A stretch of 64,000 bases of DNA from [Clostridium] innocuum (GTDB lineage: Bacteria > Bacillota_I > Bacilli_A > Erysipelotrichales > Erysipelotrichaceae): assembly GCA_012317185.1 (NCBI GenBank), contig CP048838.1, positions 1,240,001-1,304,000 of the forward strand. The letters run 5' to 3'. A program made the translations under genes and the position numbers. Positions 41,790 through 51,739 of this stretch are shown piece by piece. The notes under the pieces are model-generated. The model did no database searches, had not been told where the DNA came from, and saw nothing but the letters and a program-made list of their open reading frames with translations. Within the stretch, counting starts at the first letter, position 1. Each line of letters begins with the position of its first letter.

Positions 41790-44270
41790 TTACTCCATAC
41801 TCTTCAAAGACTCCACCATATCAATATGATTCAATACACGGTTTGTAATCAGATTTACGATAACTGCAAAACCAAAGGACAATATCACCGTATACAGATA
41901 GCTTATGGGACGTATCGTCACAGCGAAATGGATCGACGGCATATTCAGCACATACGTAAGGCTCTGTGCAAGTATCGTACCGGCAGGAAGCCCAGCCAGA
42001 ATACCCAGAAATGTCAGAAGCAGCGTTTCCTTATTCACATAGGAATGCACTTCCTTATCATAAAAGCCCAGCACCTTAATCGTCGCAAGCTCCCGTACCC
42101 GCTCTGATATATTTGTTGTGGACAATGTGAACAGAACAACGAAGGCAAGAGCGGCAGCCATGGCTAAAATCAGATAGACAACCGAGGTTATCAGGGAAAA
42201 GGAGGTTTCAAACGCATCCTGCATCGACGAAGTGCTTACAACAGACAACACACCCTCCCTGTCCTCCAGCTTCTGCACATAGCTGTCCTTCTGCTGTTTA
42301 CTGATATCGCCCCTAAAATTCGCCAGCACTGCATTCTCCCTATAAGAACCAAACAGCGACTCATAGGTGTTTTCACTCATATAGATGGTATTTCCCAGAT
42401 AATTCTGAACGATTCCCGTGACCTTCACACGCTTTTCCTTAAAATCGCTGTTCTGCACACGTATCGTATCCTTCAAAGAAAAATCTAAAACCTGCGATGC
42501 ATTCTGCGTCACATATACATCGCCCATTTCAAGCGTTACCGGATCACCATCCAAATCCTCCAGTGAGAGATACGAAGCCACATCCGCCTGTTCGGGAAAG
42601 ACCATCAGCTGTACGCGTTCTTCCTTATTTCCACTGCTCTTGATTGTGGCATTATCCACCAGCAGCGCCAGGCACTCGCTCACCTCATCATCCCTTGAAA
42701 GCGATTGGTATACATGCGCATCATCCTTCATCACCATGAGATCATAGCGGTAAATATGCTCATACTGTCTCGGAATCAATGCACTGACGGAATCATTGAT
42801 CGCCATGGCGCACAGCACCAGCGCACTGCAGCCCATAATCCCGAACACCGTCATCAGCATTCGTTTCTTATAGCGAAACAGATTCCTTGCCGTAACCTTA
42901 TTCAAAAACGTCAGATTCCTCCATAACGGACGAATCCGCTCCAGCAGAACTCTTGCGCCTGTTCGTGGCGCCTTAGGCCGCATCAGTACAGCCGGCATAT
43001 GCTTCAGCTCTCCATGAACCGCAATCCACACGGCAACCAGTATCCCGCCGGTAAACAATGCGATTCCACCGATTCCATACCATGCGTCAAACTGCAGACG
43101 GTAATTCGGAAGCAGGTATAATGTCTGAAAGATACGGAACACAAACTTCGGAAGCAGAAGGAAGCCGCCGATATCCCCGATGATACCTCCCAGCAAACAG
43201 GCACTTCCCGCATACAGGAGATATTTCTTCATGATTTCTATATTTCGAAACCCCAGCGCCTTGTAGGTTCCAATCAACAGGCGCTCTTCCTCCACCATTC
43301 TGGTAATCGTCGTTAACGCAATCAGAATCGCAACCGTGAAAAATACAATAGGAAAGGCTGTGCCAACCGCCTCGATGGAAGCCGCATCACTCTCAATATT
43401 GCTGTAGCTGGAAAGTGAGGAGCGATCCTGAATGTACCACTTCGGATGCTCAATGGAAGAGGTATCCACATATGCGGCGGCCTGTGGATCAATTGCATAT
43501 ACCGCAAGCTTCATCTGCTCCACCAGCTCATCATAGCGCCTGTCCTCCTGCTGCTGCTTCACATCCTGTTCCAGCGTTTCCTTCGTCCGTTTGATCAGCG
43601 CCTCATATTCATCCGAATACGACGCCATATCCCGGCTGCCCTTTACCTGTACATAGGCTGCCGTATAGGCAGGGATAGAAATACCGTCTTCCCTGATAAA
43701 GCATACGTAGCGGCTTGCCGAAATGGAACGAAACGACGCTGCCCCGTCTTTATTGTTCAAATCCGAAGGGTCCTGCACGATGGCAGATATGGTATAAGTG
43801 CTTCTGATCTGCGATGGTTCATGAAACCGGATCGTATCACCGATCGTTTTTCCGCTGTCATCCGCATAGGTTTTGGAAACAGCAATCTCCTTCTCGTTTT
43901 CAGGCAGCCTCCCCTTCAGGAGATAAGGTGTATTCAACTGTCCGCCCAGTGTCTGTACATCCGTATTCTGTGAACTGCCCTTTACGGAGGTGTACACCGT
44001 TTCCCTATAGACACCTTCTGCACGCCCGATCCCATCCGCCTTTCGCAATGCCGCAAGATCGTCCTCATCCAGCCCCATCGTTGACACAATCTGAATATCG
44101 AATACCTGCTGTGCATCGTAAAACTGATCCGCACTGTAGCGAAGATCGTCACAGGCAGCCTTCAATCCGCTCAGCATCATGACACCAAGCGCAGTGATAA
44201 TCAGGATGGAACAAAAGCGCTTCTTGTTGCGGAATATCGTTCTGCGGATATCTTTACCGGATGCTTTCAT
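41790..44270 (-). CDS. ABC transporter permease, FtsX/MacB type
   Basis: About 826 residues. One N-terminal membrane helix, a large extracellular region (about 40-290), three helices (about 300-430), a linker and soluble domain, then three more helices at the C terminus: the two-copy FtsX layout of exporters in Gram-positive bacteria. The ATPase gene directly upstream overlaps it by a few bases, so both subunits are made together. Likely roles are export of, or resistance to, antimicrobial peptides or lipids, as for related systems. The start is ambiguous: GTG at 44282, ATG at 44276 or ATG at 44270. I use the last, which gives MKASGKDIRRTIF. Confidence 0.88.
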   Translation of the reverse strand: MKASGKDIRRTIFRNKKRFCSILIITALGVMMLSGLKAACDDLRYSADQFYDAQQVFDIQIVSTMGLDEDDLAALRKADGIGRAEGVYRETVYTSVKGSSQNTDVQTLGGQLNTPYLLKGRLPENEKEIAVSKTYADDSGKTIGDTIRFHEPSQIRSTYTISAIVQDPSDLNNKDGAASFRSISASRYVCFIREDGISIPAYTAAYVQVKGSRDMASYSDEYEALIKRTKETLEQDVKQQQEDRRYDELVEQMKLAVYAIDPQAAAYVDTSSIEHPKWYIQDRSSLSSYSNIESDAASIEAVGTAFPIVFFTVAILIALTTITRMVEEERLLIGTYKALGFRNIEIMKKYLLYAGSACLLGGIIGDIGGFLLLPKFVFRIFQTLYLLPNYRLQFDAWYGIGGIALFTGGILVAVWIAVHGELKHMPAVLMRPKAPRTGARVLLERIRPLWRNLTFLNKVTARNLFRYKKRMLMTVFGIMGCSALVLCAMAINDSVSALIPRQYEHIYRYDLMVMKDDAHVYQSLSRDDEVSECLALLVDNATIKSSGNKEERVQLMVFPEQADVASYLSLEDLDGDPVTLEMGDVYVTQNASQVLDFSLKDTIRVQNSDFKEKRVKVTGIVQNYLGNTIYMSENTYESLFGSYRENAVLANFRGDISKQQKDSYVQKLEDREGVLSVVSTSSMQDAFETSFSLITSVVYLILAMAAALAFVVLFTLSTTNISERVRELATIKVLGFYDKEVHSYVNKETLLLTFLGILAGLPAGTILAQSLTYVLNMPSIHFAVTIRPISYLYTVILSFGFAVIVNLITNRVLNHIDMVESLKSME

Positions 44271-44275
44271 TATCA

Positions 44276-44977
44276 TCACCACGCAATTTCGGAAACCGGC
44301 AGCGGTGTATTGCGTACCATTTCACTGACTGCCCCGTTTTTAAAGCGTATGATGCGATCCGCCATCTGTGCAATAGCCGCATTGTGTGTGATGATGAGAA
44401 CGGTCATCCCTGCCTGGCGGCTCAGCTTCTGTAACAGCCCCAAAACCATACGCCCGCTTTGATCATCCAGCGCGCCGGTCGGCTCATCGCAAAGCAGCAG
44501 CTTCGGTTTTTTGGCAATGGCTCTGGCAATGGCGACCCGCTGCTGTTCTCCTCCGGAAAGCTGCCCGGGGAAATTACTGCTTCGATGTGACAATCCGACG
44601 AGCTTCAGAATTTCTCCTGCATCCATGCTGTCCTTCTTCATCTGATTTGCCAGCTCGATATTCTCAAGGGCGGTCAGATTCGGTATGAGATTATAAAACT
44701 GAAACACAAAGCCGATATCATAGCGCCGGTATTCCACCAGCTGTCTGTGATTGCAGGCGGTGATATCTCTGCCATCCACAAGCAGTTTTCCACTGGTAGC
44801 GGTATCCATACCGCCCAGAATATTCAATGCCGTCGTCTTGCCGGCACCCGATGGTCCCAGGATGACCGCAAGCTCGCCCTGCTCTACGGAAAAGCTGGCA
44901 CCGTCCAGGGCTCTGGTTACGACTTCTGCACTGTGATAATGCTTTGCGATGTTGTCAAATGTGATATATGCACTCAT
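44276..44977 (-). CDS. ABC transporter ATP-binding protein (MacB/LolD type)
   Basis: 233 residues. Walker A GPSGAGKTTALN, Q-loop VFQFYNLIPNLTALEN, signature LSGGEQQRVAIARA, Walker B LLLCDEPTGALD and the H-loop ITHNAAIAQ are all intact. The pattern is that of ATPases which power FtsX-type permeases. The ATG at 44977 follows GGAGGACTTT. It is the first gene of a minus-strand operon with the permease. The TetR gene 570 bases away, divergently oriented, is a plausible regulator. Confidence 0.93.
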   Translation of the reverse strand: MSAYITFDNIAKHYHSAEVVTRALDGASFSVEQGELAVILGPSGAGKTTALNILGGMDTATSGKLLVDGRDITACNHRQLVEYRRYDIGFVFQFYNLIPNLTALENIELANQMKKDSMDAGEILKLVGLSHRSSNFPGQLSGGEQQRVAIARAIAKKPKLLLCDEPTGALDDQSGRMVLGLLQKLSRQAGMTVLIITHNAAIAQMADRIIRFKNGAVSEMVRNTPLPVSEIAW

Positions 44978-45550
44978 AAAGTCCTCCATGATTCCTATGA
45001 ACAATTATAAAATGGAACGTAAAGCGTATCAATAAACAATATGCGACATGCTGTTGAGTGATTGAAATACAGCGGCCGGCATGGTATCATAAAACAAGGT
45101 GAAGTGTAACAGAAAAGCTGTGCAGGCAGCCTTGCATGATTAGAAATGAGAATATGCGATACCTGTATAATTATGGTATTCATTCGCAAATCTTATTCCC
45201 GTGATACACGTTCCTCATTCCTGCATGAAAAACTTATCAGCCACATATGCAAACAATTCATGAAAGTACGCCTCTATTGAGCCACTATGCAATCTTTCGG
45301 ATTAAGACAGCATGGCGTAGGGCGGCTTTGCATATGGAAAATACGTGCATATTGATGGATAACAGAGAGCTTCCATAAGCAGATAATCATGACCGTATTC
45401 CATACTGTACACAAAAACCTAGAGGCAATCAAAATTCAGCCGGTACATGTTTGGATGACATGCTGTATCCGTCAAAGCATCCGCTTAAACATGTGAAGGC
45501 TGCAACGCACAACGCTTTATGAAATCGAAAGAAAGAAGGGGAACGCCGCT
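44978..45550. other. Divergent intergenic region between ABC operon and tetR-like gene
   Basis: No gene seen. ACATGTTTGGATG (45445-45457) and CATCC-GCTT-AAACATGT (45478-45494) form an interrupted inverted repeat about 55 bases before the TetR start. It could be an operator or a leader hairpin. Confidence 0.4.
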
Positions 45551-46108
45551 ATGAAAAAACAGCCGCAGATTACAGAACAGACAAAGGACAAGCTGCGCTC
45601 AGCCTTCTGGACGCTTTATTCCAGTAAGCCGATCGATAAAATCACCATAAAGGAAATCACAGATCTGGCAGGCTATAACCGGGGAACCTTCTATTTATAC
45701 TATAAGGATGTCTATGATATCCTTGCATCTATAGAGGCTGAGCTGCTGCAGGCATCTGAACAGATTCTTGAAACAGCAAGAGAAAGCGAGCTGTCCGGGT
45801 TAAAAAATCATATGAGCATGATTATGGAGCTGGCCAGGAAATATTCCGCCTATGTAAGTGTATTGCTGCGGGACCCTTCCAGCAATCAGTTCAGCAGGAA
45901 GCTGCGGGAAATGATATGGCCAATACTGCGTCCGTATGTAATTCAGCATCCCTGTACCGAGCAGGAGGAAAGCATTCTGGAGGAATTTTACCTCTGCGGT
46001 CTGCTTGCCGCAATTTCAAGCTGGGTCAAAGAGGAGGAGCCGCTTCCCATTGATCAGTTTATCAGCTTTGTGTTATCAACTATACTGCCATTCAGCTGGA
46101 AAGCCTGA
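45551..46108 (+). CDS. TetR/AcrR family transcriptional regulator
   Basis: 185 residues. The N-terminal TetR helix-turn-helix is KIDKITIKEITDLAGYNRGTFYLYYKDVYDILASIE in pattern (residues about 24-60, read in parts). The C-terminal domain is of the type often seen in Clostridia, with LRDPSSNQFSRKLREMIWP. It is divergent from the FtsX-type ABC operon and so probably controls that operon. Ligand unknown. The start follows AAGAAGGGGAACGCCGCT. Confidence 0.88.
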   Translation: MKKQPQITEQTKDKLRSAFWTLYSSKPIDKITIKEITDLAGYNRGTFYLYYKDVYDILASIEAELLQASEQILETARESELSGLKNHMSMIMELARKYSAYVSVLLRDPSSNQFSRKLREMIWPILRPYVIQHPCTEQEESILEEFYLCGLLAAISSWVKEEEPLPIDQFISFVLSTILPFSWKA

Positions 46109-46137
46109 ACACAGGATTGCAGGCAATCAGGAATGTA

Positions 46138-46304
46138 TGCAGGAAGCATATGCATACGGATGCTGCGCATACAGAACCGTGAAATTGTCTGCGGATTATC
46201 CACATGTATATAGGATGATCGAGCCAGCTGTGAATTGCATATATGCATACAGGGCTGCAGGAAAATCATGGAACTGTCTTATGAGGTGTGCGCATGAATT
46301 TTGA
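46138..46304 (+). CDS. Possible small Cys-containing peptide
   Basis: A 55-codon frame with ATG at 46138 encodes MQEAYAYGCCAYRTVKLSAD and continues to a TGA at 46302-46304. It contains five cysteines. The ribosome site (AGGAATGT) is weak. It lies just before a LytTR/GHKL two-component system and two exporters, the place where a peptide precursor might be expected. I cannot show that it is translated. Confidence 0.2.
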
Positions 46305-46326
46305 AATGAGATGAGAGGGTGACGAT

Positions 46327-47016
46327 ATGAGGATAGCTATTGTAGAGGATGAGCAGGATTTAGCCTTGGAGCTGCATGCACTCCTGCAGAAGCTGGGCAG
46401 CCACAGCATTGCGCTGTTTCCCGGAGGAGAGCAGTTTCTATTCGCATGGGAGGAGCAGCCCTATGATCTGGTGTTTCTGGATATACAAATGGAGGGTATG
46501 AACGGTTTAAAGATAGCTCGCAAAGTACGGGAAAAGGACGCACACGCCTATCTTGTGTTTTTGACAAATGACCCCTCCTTCGTATTTGAAGGCTATGAGG
46601 TAAATGCCGTCCGCTACTGGCTGAAGCCGGTACAGGAGGAAAAGCTCTGTCAGCTGTTGGATCAGCTGGAAGCACCGAAAGCGTATCTGTTATGGTCCAT
46701 AGATGGAGAACTGCGCAAGCTGTATGAGGAGGATATTTATTATTTGGAAAGTGATGCACATTATGTGCGCTGTCATCACCGCAAGGGGATCTTCCGCATG
46801 AAGGGCAGCTTTCAAAAGGAATGTGCCGGACTTTCCGGCGACTTTCTGAGCTGTCATCGCAGCTACTGTGTGAATCTGAATCACATCCATGCACTGCGCA
46901 AAGATGGCTGTATGCTGGATAATCAGGAATGCATCCCGGTAAGCAGAGGAATGAAACAGCGGGTGCAGGAGGAAATTATGAAGCGCTGCAAGCGGGATTT
47001 GTTATGCAGATTCTGA
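46327..47016 (+). CDS. LytTR family response regulator (AgrA/VirR-like)
   Basis: 229 residues. The receiver domain has acidic residues at 8-9 (VEDEQ), the phosphoacceptor Asp52 in VFLDIQMEG and the Lys of YWLKPVQEEK. The C-terminal LytTR DNA-binding domain (about 130-225) has YLESDAHYVRCHHRKG, FLSCHRSYCVNLNHIHAL and VSRGMKQRV. LytTR proteins bind pairs of 9-base direct repeats. Its stop overlaps the start of the sensor kinase gene by 13 bases. A matching repeat pair lies before the ABC exporter genes downstream. The start follows GAGAGGGTGACGAT. Confidence 0.92.
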   Translation: MRIAIVEDEQDLALELHALLQKLGSHSIALFPGGEQFLFAWEEQPYDLVFLDIQMEGMNGLKIARKVREKDAHAYLVFLTNDPSFVFEGYEVNAVRYWLKPVQEEKLCQLLDQLEAPKAYLLWSIDGELRKLYEEDIYYLESDAHYVRCHHRKGIFRMKGSFQKECAGLSGDFLSCHRSYCVNLNHIHALRKDGCMLDNQECIPVSRGMKQRVQEEIMKRCKRDLLCRF

Positions 47017-47966
47017 TACTGCTGCCGCTGCTGGTTCACCTGTGGCTGCTTCGGAAGCAGAGAAACAGACTGCTGTGGGAGGCTGCCGCTTCCCTGATTG
47101 TCTTTTCTGCACTCCTGTATACAGGGGATCGCCGGCTGTATGCCGCATTTCTTCTGCTTATTTTTATCCTGGATACAGGCGGGGAGTATATCCTGCATAT
47201 CATCGTACCCGTTTTTATCCTGCTGACCTGGCCGCTTTCGTATGCCCCCTTTGTCTGGACACTGCTGGAGCTTGTGCTCGTACTCTATGATAAGCTGATG
47301 ATCCGCAGCTATGAACAACAGCTGCAGGAATATCAGAATAAGGTATTTGACCGGCAGGTGCAGGAGGTGGAGCATATGTATACCACCATGCGTGCATGGC
47401 GGCATGACTATCATAATCACCTGCAGAATCTCAAGGCGAAGCTGCGGAAGGCGGAGCTGGAGGAATCGCTGAGCTATCTGAATGAGCTGGAACAGGAGCT
47501 GGATGATATCCGGCAGCTGGTGGAAACCGGGAATGCCAATATGGATGCAATCCTCAACTCCAAGCTTTCTCTGGCACTGGCGCAGGGAATTGATATCAAC
47601 GTGAAGGCAAGCGTTCCCGAAAGCATACCGTTTCAGGATACGGATATGTGTGCTCTGCTGGGAAATCTGGCGGATAACGCGGTGGAGGCCTGTGCAAAGG
47701 TAAAGGAGCAGCCGTTTTTACGGCTGTATATCGGTCTGTACAAGGGACAGCTGTATATCTCCTGTACCAACGCCACCAGTGAAGCTGTCCGTAAGCTGGA
47801 TGCGGACTATGTGACAAAAAAACGCGGCAATCACGGACACGGGTTAAAGCGTATGAACCTGATTGTTGAAAAATATGACGGCTTTATACAGCGGAAAAAC
47901 GAGCCCGGAGTATTTCTTACGGAGATCATGCTGCCGCTGCAGGAATCCGACAGAACCCGAAAGTGA
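47004..47966 (+). CDS. GHKL sensor histidine kinase (AgrC-like)
   Basis: 320 residues. Several N-terminal membrane helices cover about 1-95, followed by a coiled coil. The phospho-acceptor His is in RAWRHDYHNHLQNL near residue 133, and the GHKL ATPase domain has the N box LLGNLADNAVEAC and the glycine-rich GNHGHGLKRMN. These are quorum-sensing-type kinases that answer peptides or cell-envelope signals. It overlaps the response regulator gene, so both proteins are made together. The ATG at 47004 is chosen because the longer frame lies fully inside the regulator gene. Confidence 0.9.
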   Translation: MQILILLPLLVHLWLLRKQRNRLLWEAAASLIVFSALLYTGDRRLYAAFLLLIFILDTGGEYILHIIVPVFILLTWPLSYAPFVWTLLELVLVLYDKLMIRSYEQQLQEYQNKVFDRQVQEVEHMYTTMRAWRHDYHNHLQNLKAKLRKAELEESLSYLNELEQELDDIRQLVETGNANMDAILNSKLSLALAQGIDINVKASVPESIPFQDTDMCALLGNLADNAVEACAKVKEQPFLRLYIGLYKGQLYISCTNATSEAVRKLDADYVTKKRGNHGHGLKRMNLIVEKYDGFIQRKNEPGVFLTEIMLPLQESDRTRK

Positions 47967-48078
47967 AATGCTGTGGGGAACACAGAGGTATTCTCTGCTG
48001 TATGCATAATTACGAACACAGCGAAATCCGCTTTATGTTGTACTGCCCTATATCCGATTATCGAGGAGGTATACAACC

Positions 48079-48143
48079 ATTCGTGTACGAAAATCTGCAA
48101 TTCGTGCACGTTTTGTTATTATTGCGAGCTTTTGCTTTATACT
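48079..48143 (+). promoter_or_regulatory. LytTR-type direct repeat and promoter before ABC exporters
   Basis: ATTCGTGTACG (48079-48089) and ATTCGTGCACG (48100-48110) are direct repeats with a 21-base period, two helical turns, as known for LytTR boxes. A -10 box TATACT (48138-48143) follows at a fitting distance with no good -35 hexamer, typical of an activator-dependent promoter. The transcript would start about 15 bases before the first ABC gene. Confidence 0.7.
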
Positions 48144-48162
48144 GCAGTTGTGAGGTGAGAAT

Positions 48163-49974
48163 ATGAAAAAAACGATACCGGGAAATATGCTGTATCTGCT
48201 TAAAATTTTATGGAAAATCGACCGTCACACCTTTTGGAGCATGCAGCTTCACATACTGCTTGGCGCGATCGTCCCCTTTATTTCTGTACTGATTCCCAGT
48301 GTGATTATAAATCTGCTGCTGAAGGAACGCTCGCTATCAGATTTTGTACTTGTGCTGGGAGGGCTGTTGCTGCTGTATGGAATCCTGCAGGGACTGGTAA
48401 GCTATTTAAACGAATACAATGCATTTGCGTTTATTAAAAGCCGGGGGTTGTATTTTGTCCGTAACGTATATATGGGAAGAGCACATCTGGACTATGCTCA
48501 GCTGGAAAATGAGGAATACAAGAAAATACTGGAGGATGCGGTAGAGGCGATCGAATCCAATAACAGCGGACAGGAGGGAATGTTCCATGACTTCATCATC
48601 TTTGCCACATCACTTCTGGGACTGGTGCTGTATGCACTGGCTAGCTCTGGACTCAGTATATGGTTTGTACTTGGTCTGCTTCTGCTAGTGGTTTTGCAAT
48701 ATGCATTGTTTTCCATTGCCAGACATTATGAATATTCACACCGCTCAGAACTGGATGGCTATCTTATCGAAACACGCTACCTGAATCAGATTGCATATGA
48801 CACAGCGGCAGGCAAGGATATTCGCCTGTATCAGCTGCAGGAGTGGATCAATGATAAATTTGAACATGTAAACCGCCTGATCGCCCGTATTCGCACCAGG
48901 GATTACAGTGCCTATATGCTGGTGGATACGCTGGGAGTGCTGCTGGATTTTGTGCGGGATATCGCCTGCTATGCATTTTTGATCAACCGGCTGATTGCAG
49001 GAATGGCGATTGATGAGTTTGTATTCTATCTCGGTATTATTTCCGGCTTTTCCCTCTGGTTTAAAAAGGTGGAGGAAAGCTATGCGAGAATGTCGGTGAA
49101 CAATGTACTCATCAATCGGATGCGTACGGCATTGCATATGAAAAACAGGATGCATCACGGCAGCGGTGTCAAATTGGATCAGAAAGAGATTACGATTACC
49201 TTTGATCACGTGTCCTTCTCCTATCCGAATCAGGATAGAAGCATACTGGAGGATGTTTCCTTTACCCTGCAGGATGGAAAAAAGCTTGCACTGGTCGGCG
49301 CAAACGGAGCCGGGAAAAGTACGATCGTAAAGCTGATTCTAGGCTTTTATACACCAAGTGCGGGGAATATTTATATCAGCGGCACGGATATATGTGAGCT
49401 GGATCTGGATGATTTGTATACGCATATCACAGGTATTTTTCAGGATGCAGTGATGCTCAGCTATTCCATTGCGGAAAATGTAAGCATGCAGGATATTTCT
49501 GACACCGATCTACAGCGGGTGAAGGACTGTCTCAAGCGCTGCGGACTCTGGGAGTTTATATCCGCACTTCCGCAGCAGGAGCTGACGCATATCGGCAAGG
49601 ATATCGAAGAGGATGGAATTCAGCTGTCCGGAGGTCAGAAGCAAAAGCTGTTTATGGCCAGAGCGCTGTATCGCGACTTCGGGTGTCTGTTGCTGGATGA
49701 GCCGACAGCTGCACTGGATGCACTTGCGGAAAAAGAACTGTATGAAAGCTATCATGAGCTGACACAGGGAACCTCCAGTCTGTTTATATCTCATCGGCTG
49801 AGCTCCACAAGATTCTGTGATGAAATTCTCGTGCTGGATCAGGGGCATATCGCAGAGCGGGGAAGCCATGATGAGCTGCTGGAAAAGCAGGGGATTTATG
49901 CGGCGATGTTTCAGGCACAGTCGCAATATTATGAGAAAGAGGGTGACGGATGTGAATGCATGGCAGGAAATTAA
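48163..49974 (+). CDS. ABC exporter (fused permease/ATPase), first of a pair
   Basis: 603 residues. The N-terminal six-helix exporter domain (about 1-330) is followed by an ATPase domain (about 345-590) with Walker A VGANGAGKSTIVKLI, signature QLSGGQKQKLFMARA, Walker B LLLDEPTAALDA and ISHRLSST. There is no C39 peptidase domain, so it does not process leader peptides itself. The next gene encodes a second exporter with a different sequence and starts inside the end of this one, so the two probably form a heterodimer. The LytTR boxes upstream suggest control by the two-component system. Confidence 0.92.
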   Translation: MKKTIPGNMLYLLKILWKIDRHTFWSMQLHILLGAIVPFISVLIPSVIINLLLKERSLSDFVLVLGGLLLLYGILQGLVSYLNEYNAFAFIKSRGLYFVRNVYMGRAHLDYAQLENEEYKKILEDAVEAIESNNSGQEGMFHDFIIFATSLLGLVLYALASSGLSIWFVLGLLLLVVLQYALFSIARHYEYSHRSELDGYLIETRYLNQIAYDTAAGKDIRLYQLQEWINDKFEHVNRLIARIRTRDYSAYMLVDTLGVLLDFVRDIACYAFLINRLIAGMAIDEFVFYLGIISGFSLWFKKVEESYARMSVNNVLINRMRTALHMKNRMHHGSGVKLDQKEITITFDHVSFSYPNQDRSILEDVSFTLQDGKKLALVGANGAGKSTIVKLILGFYTPSAGNIYISGTDICELDLDDLYTHITGIFQDAVMLSYSIAENVSMQDISDTDLQRVKDCLKRCGLWEFISALPQQELTHIGKDIEEDGIQLSGGQKQKLFMARALYRDFGCLLLDEPTAALDALAEKELYESYHELTQGTSSLFISHRLSSTRFCDEILVLDQGHIAERGSHDELLEKQGIYAAMFQAQSQYYEKEGDGCECMAGN

Positions 49975-51739
49975 AAAATTCACCGGTATAGTCCGGTTGA
50001 GCAATTCGCATATTGTCTGGATCTGGGCCGGCTATGGAATTACGAATGCGCTATCTCCGTTTATCACCCTGTATTACTCCGCAGAAATTCTGAATCAGCT
50101 GATTGTAAAAGAATATACGGCTGCATTTCAAACGGCGCTTCTCATGTGCACAGGGGTACTGTTCTGTTCCCTGCTGGCAAAGGCGTTTTATAACCGTCTT
50201 AAGGTTATCTGCCGAACAGCGGTACAGCGAATTGATCAGAAGCTGCTGTATAAGGCGATGTGCATGGAATATGAGCGTATGGAAACACAGGAAACCATGG
50301 ATACGCTAAGAAGAACACGCAATTCCAGCAATGGCTCCGGTAAGATTGACTCCGCAATCGAGAATTTCGCATTATGCAGTTCCTCACTCTGTACGATCCT
50401 TCTGGCACTGCTTGCGTTAGGTACTTTGATGCTGCAGATTCACACATGGGATATCTATCTCCTTTTGCTGCTGGCGGTTTTGGCTGTATTTCTGTTATTT
50501 AAAAATGCATTCGCAAAGAAGCATGGCGCTCTTCTCGAAAAGCTGTGTAAGGAAAATGATCATAATAATGCTCTGGTTAATTACCTGTGGGGTTTGTTCT
50601 ACAGGATGGAAACGGCTAAGGAAATCCGTCTTTATCATATGGATGCTTTGTTTGAAGCGAAAAATGATGAGCTTATGCAGGATCCGGCTTTCCGCAGCTT
50701 CGGCAAGGATAACGGAAAGCTGCTGTTTCAAAGTGATCTGCTGGGGCAGGTGCTTTCCTTCAGTGCCTACATGTATGTAGCTACTCTGGCCATGCGTTCC
50801 ATCATATCCATCGGGCAGGTGTTGTATATGGCGGGAATTATCCTGAAGGCAGTGGATGCGATTGCAAACTTTCAGGTAGACTATGCACAGCTTCGCCATC
50901 AGCTCTCCTATCTGAATGCGTTTTATGATTTCCTGCATCTTCCCAATATGCATTATGACGGAACGCTTCCCATTGAAAAACGGGATGATGGAGAATATGA
51001 ATTTGTATTCCGTCATGTTTCCTTTCGTTATCCGCAACAGAAAAACGATGTCCTGCATGACGTGAATATCCGGTTTCATGTAAGGGAAAAGCTGGCGATT
51101 GTGGGGATGAACGGTGCAGGGAAAACCACGATTGTGAAGCTGCTTTGCCGGCTGTATGATCCAAGTGAGGGAGAAATATTATTAAACGGAATCAATATCC
51201 AAAAGTACGATTATGCAGAATATACAAGTATCTTCTCTGTTGTGTTTCAGGATTTTGCACTGTTTTCTTATCCGCTGGATGAAAATGTTGCCGGAGCATC
51301 TACACCGAACGAAAAAAGGATTGCGTCTGTCCTGCAGCGTCTGGATATATGGGAGCGCATCAAGTCGTTTACCGATCAGGAGCACAGTCTTCTGTTTACG
51401 AATTATGCGAATGGTGTGAATGTGTCCGGCGGAGAGGCACAAAAGCTGGCTATTGCCCGAGCTTTGTATAAGGACGCTCCCTTTGTGATTCTGGATGAGC
51501 CAACCGCCGCACTGGATCCGCTGTCGGAAGCGGAAATTTATGAGCATTTCGATATGCTGGTAAAAGGAAAAACAACCCTGTACATCTCTCATCGCATGAG
51601 CTCCTGCAAATTCTGTGACCGCATCATTGTTATGGAACAGGGGAAGGTGGAGGAAGAGGGGACACACGATACTCTGCTGAAGGAGAATGGCGTGTATGCA
51701 CAGCTCTGGAATGCGCAGGCGCAGTATTACAGTGAGTAA
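49952..51739 (+). CDS. ABC exporter (fused permease/ATPase), second of a pair
   Basis: 595 residues from a GTG at 49952, preceded by GAGGGTGACGGAT. A frame upstream to 49817 lies within the first exporter gene and is unlikely. Exporter helices cover about 1-320. The ATPase has Walker A VGMNGAGKTTIVKLLC, a Q-loop in FSVVFQDFALFSY, signature NVSGGEAQKLAIARA, Walker B FVILDEPTAALDP and ISHRMSS. The start overlaps the first exporter by 23 bases, so translation is coupled. The exported substrate is unknown: a peptide, lipid or drug. No peptide precursor with a classical leader is seen beside it. Confidence 0.92.
   Translation: MNAWQEIKKFTGIVRLSNSHIVWIWAGYGITNALSPFITLYYSAEILNQLIVKEYTAAFQTALLMCTGVLFCSLLAKAFYNRLKVICRTAVQRIDQKLLYKAMCMEYERMETQETMDTLRRTRNSSNGSGKIDSAIENFALCSSSLCTILLALLALGTLMLQIHTWDIYLLLLLAVLAVFLLFKNAFAKKHGALLEKLCKENDHNNALVNYLWGLFYRMETAKEIRLYHMDALFEAKNDELMQDPAFRSFGKDNGKLLFQSDLLGQVLSFSAYMYVATLAMRSIISIGQVLYMAGIILKAVDAIANFQVDYAQLRHQLSYLNAFYDFLHLPNMHYDGTLPIEKRDDGEYEFVFRHVSFRYPQQKNDVLHDVNIRFHVREKLAIVGMNGAGKTTIVKLLCRLYDPSEGEILLNGINIQKYDYAEYTSIFSVVFQDFALFSYPLDENVAGASTPNEKRIASVLQRLDIWERIKSFTDQEHSLLFTNYANGVNVSGGEAQKLAIARALYKDAPFVILDEPTAALDPLSEAEIYEHFDMLVKGKTTLYISHRMSSCKFCDRIIVMEQGKVEEEGTHDTLLKENGVYAQLWNAQAQYYSE

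Noticed and set aside
47963..48166. 67-codon frame between the kinase and the first ABC exporter, with several Cys
   Set aside because: It covers the LytTR direct repeats and promoter of the exporter genes, and it has no ribosome site. Regulatory DNA explains the region better.
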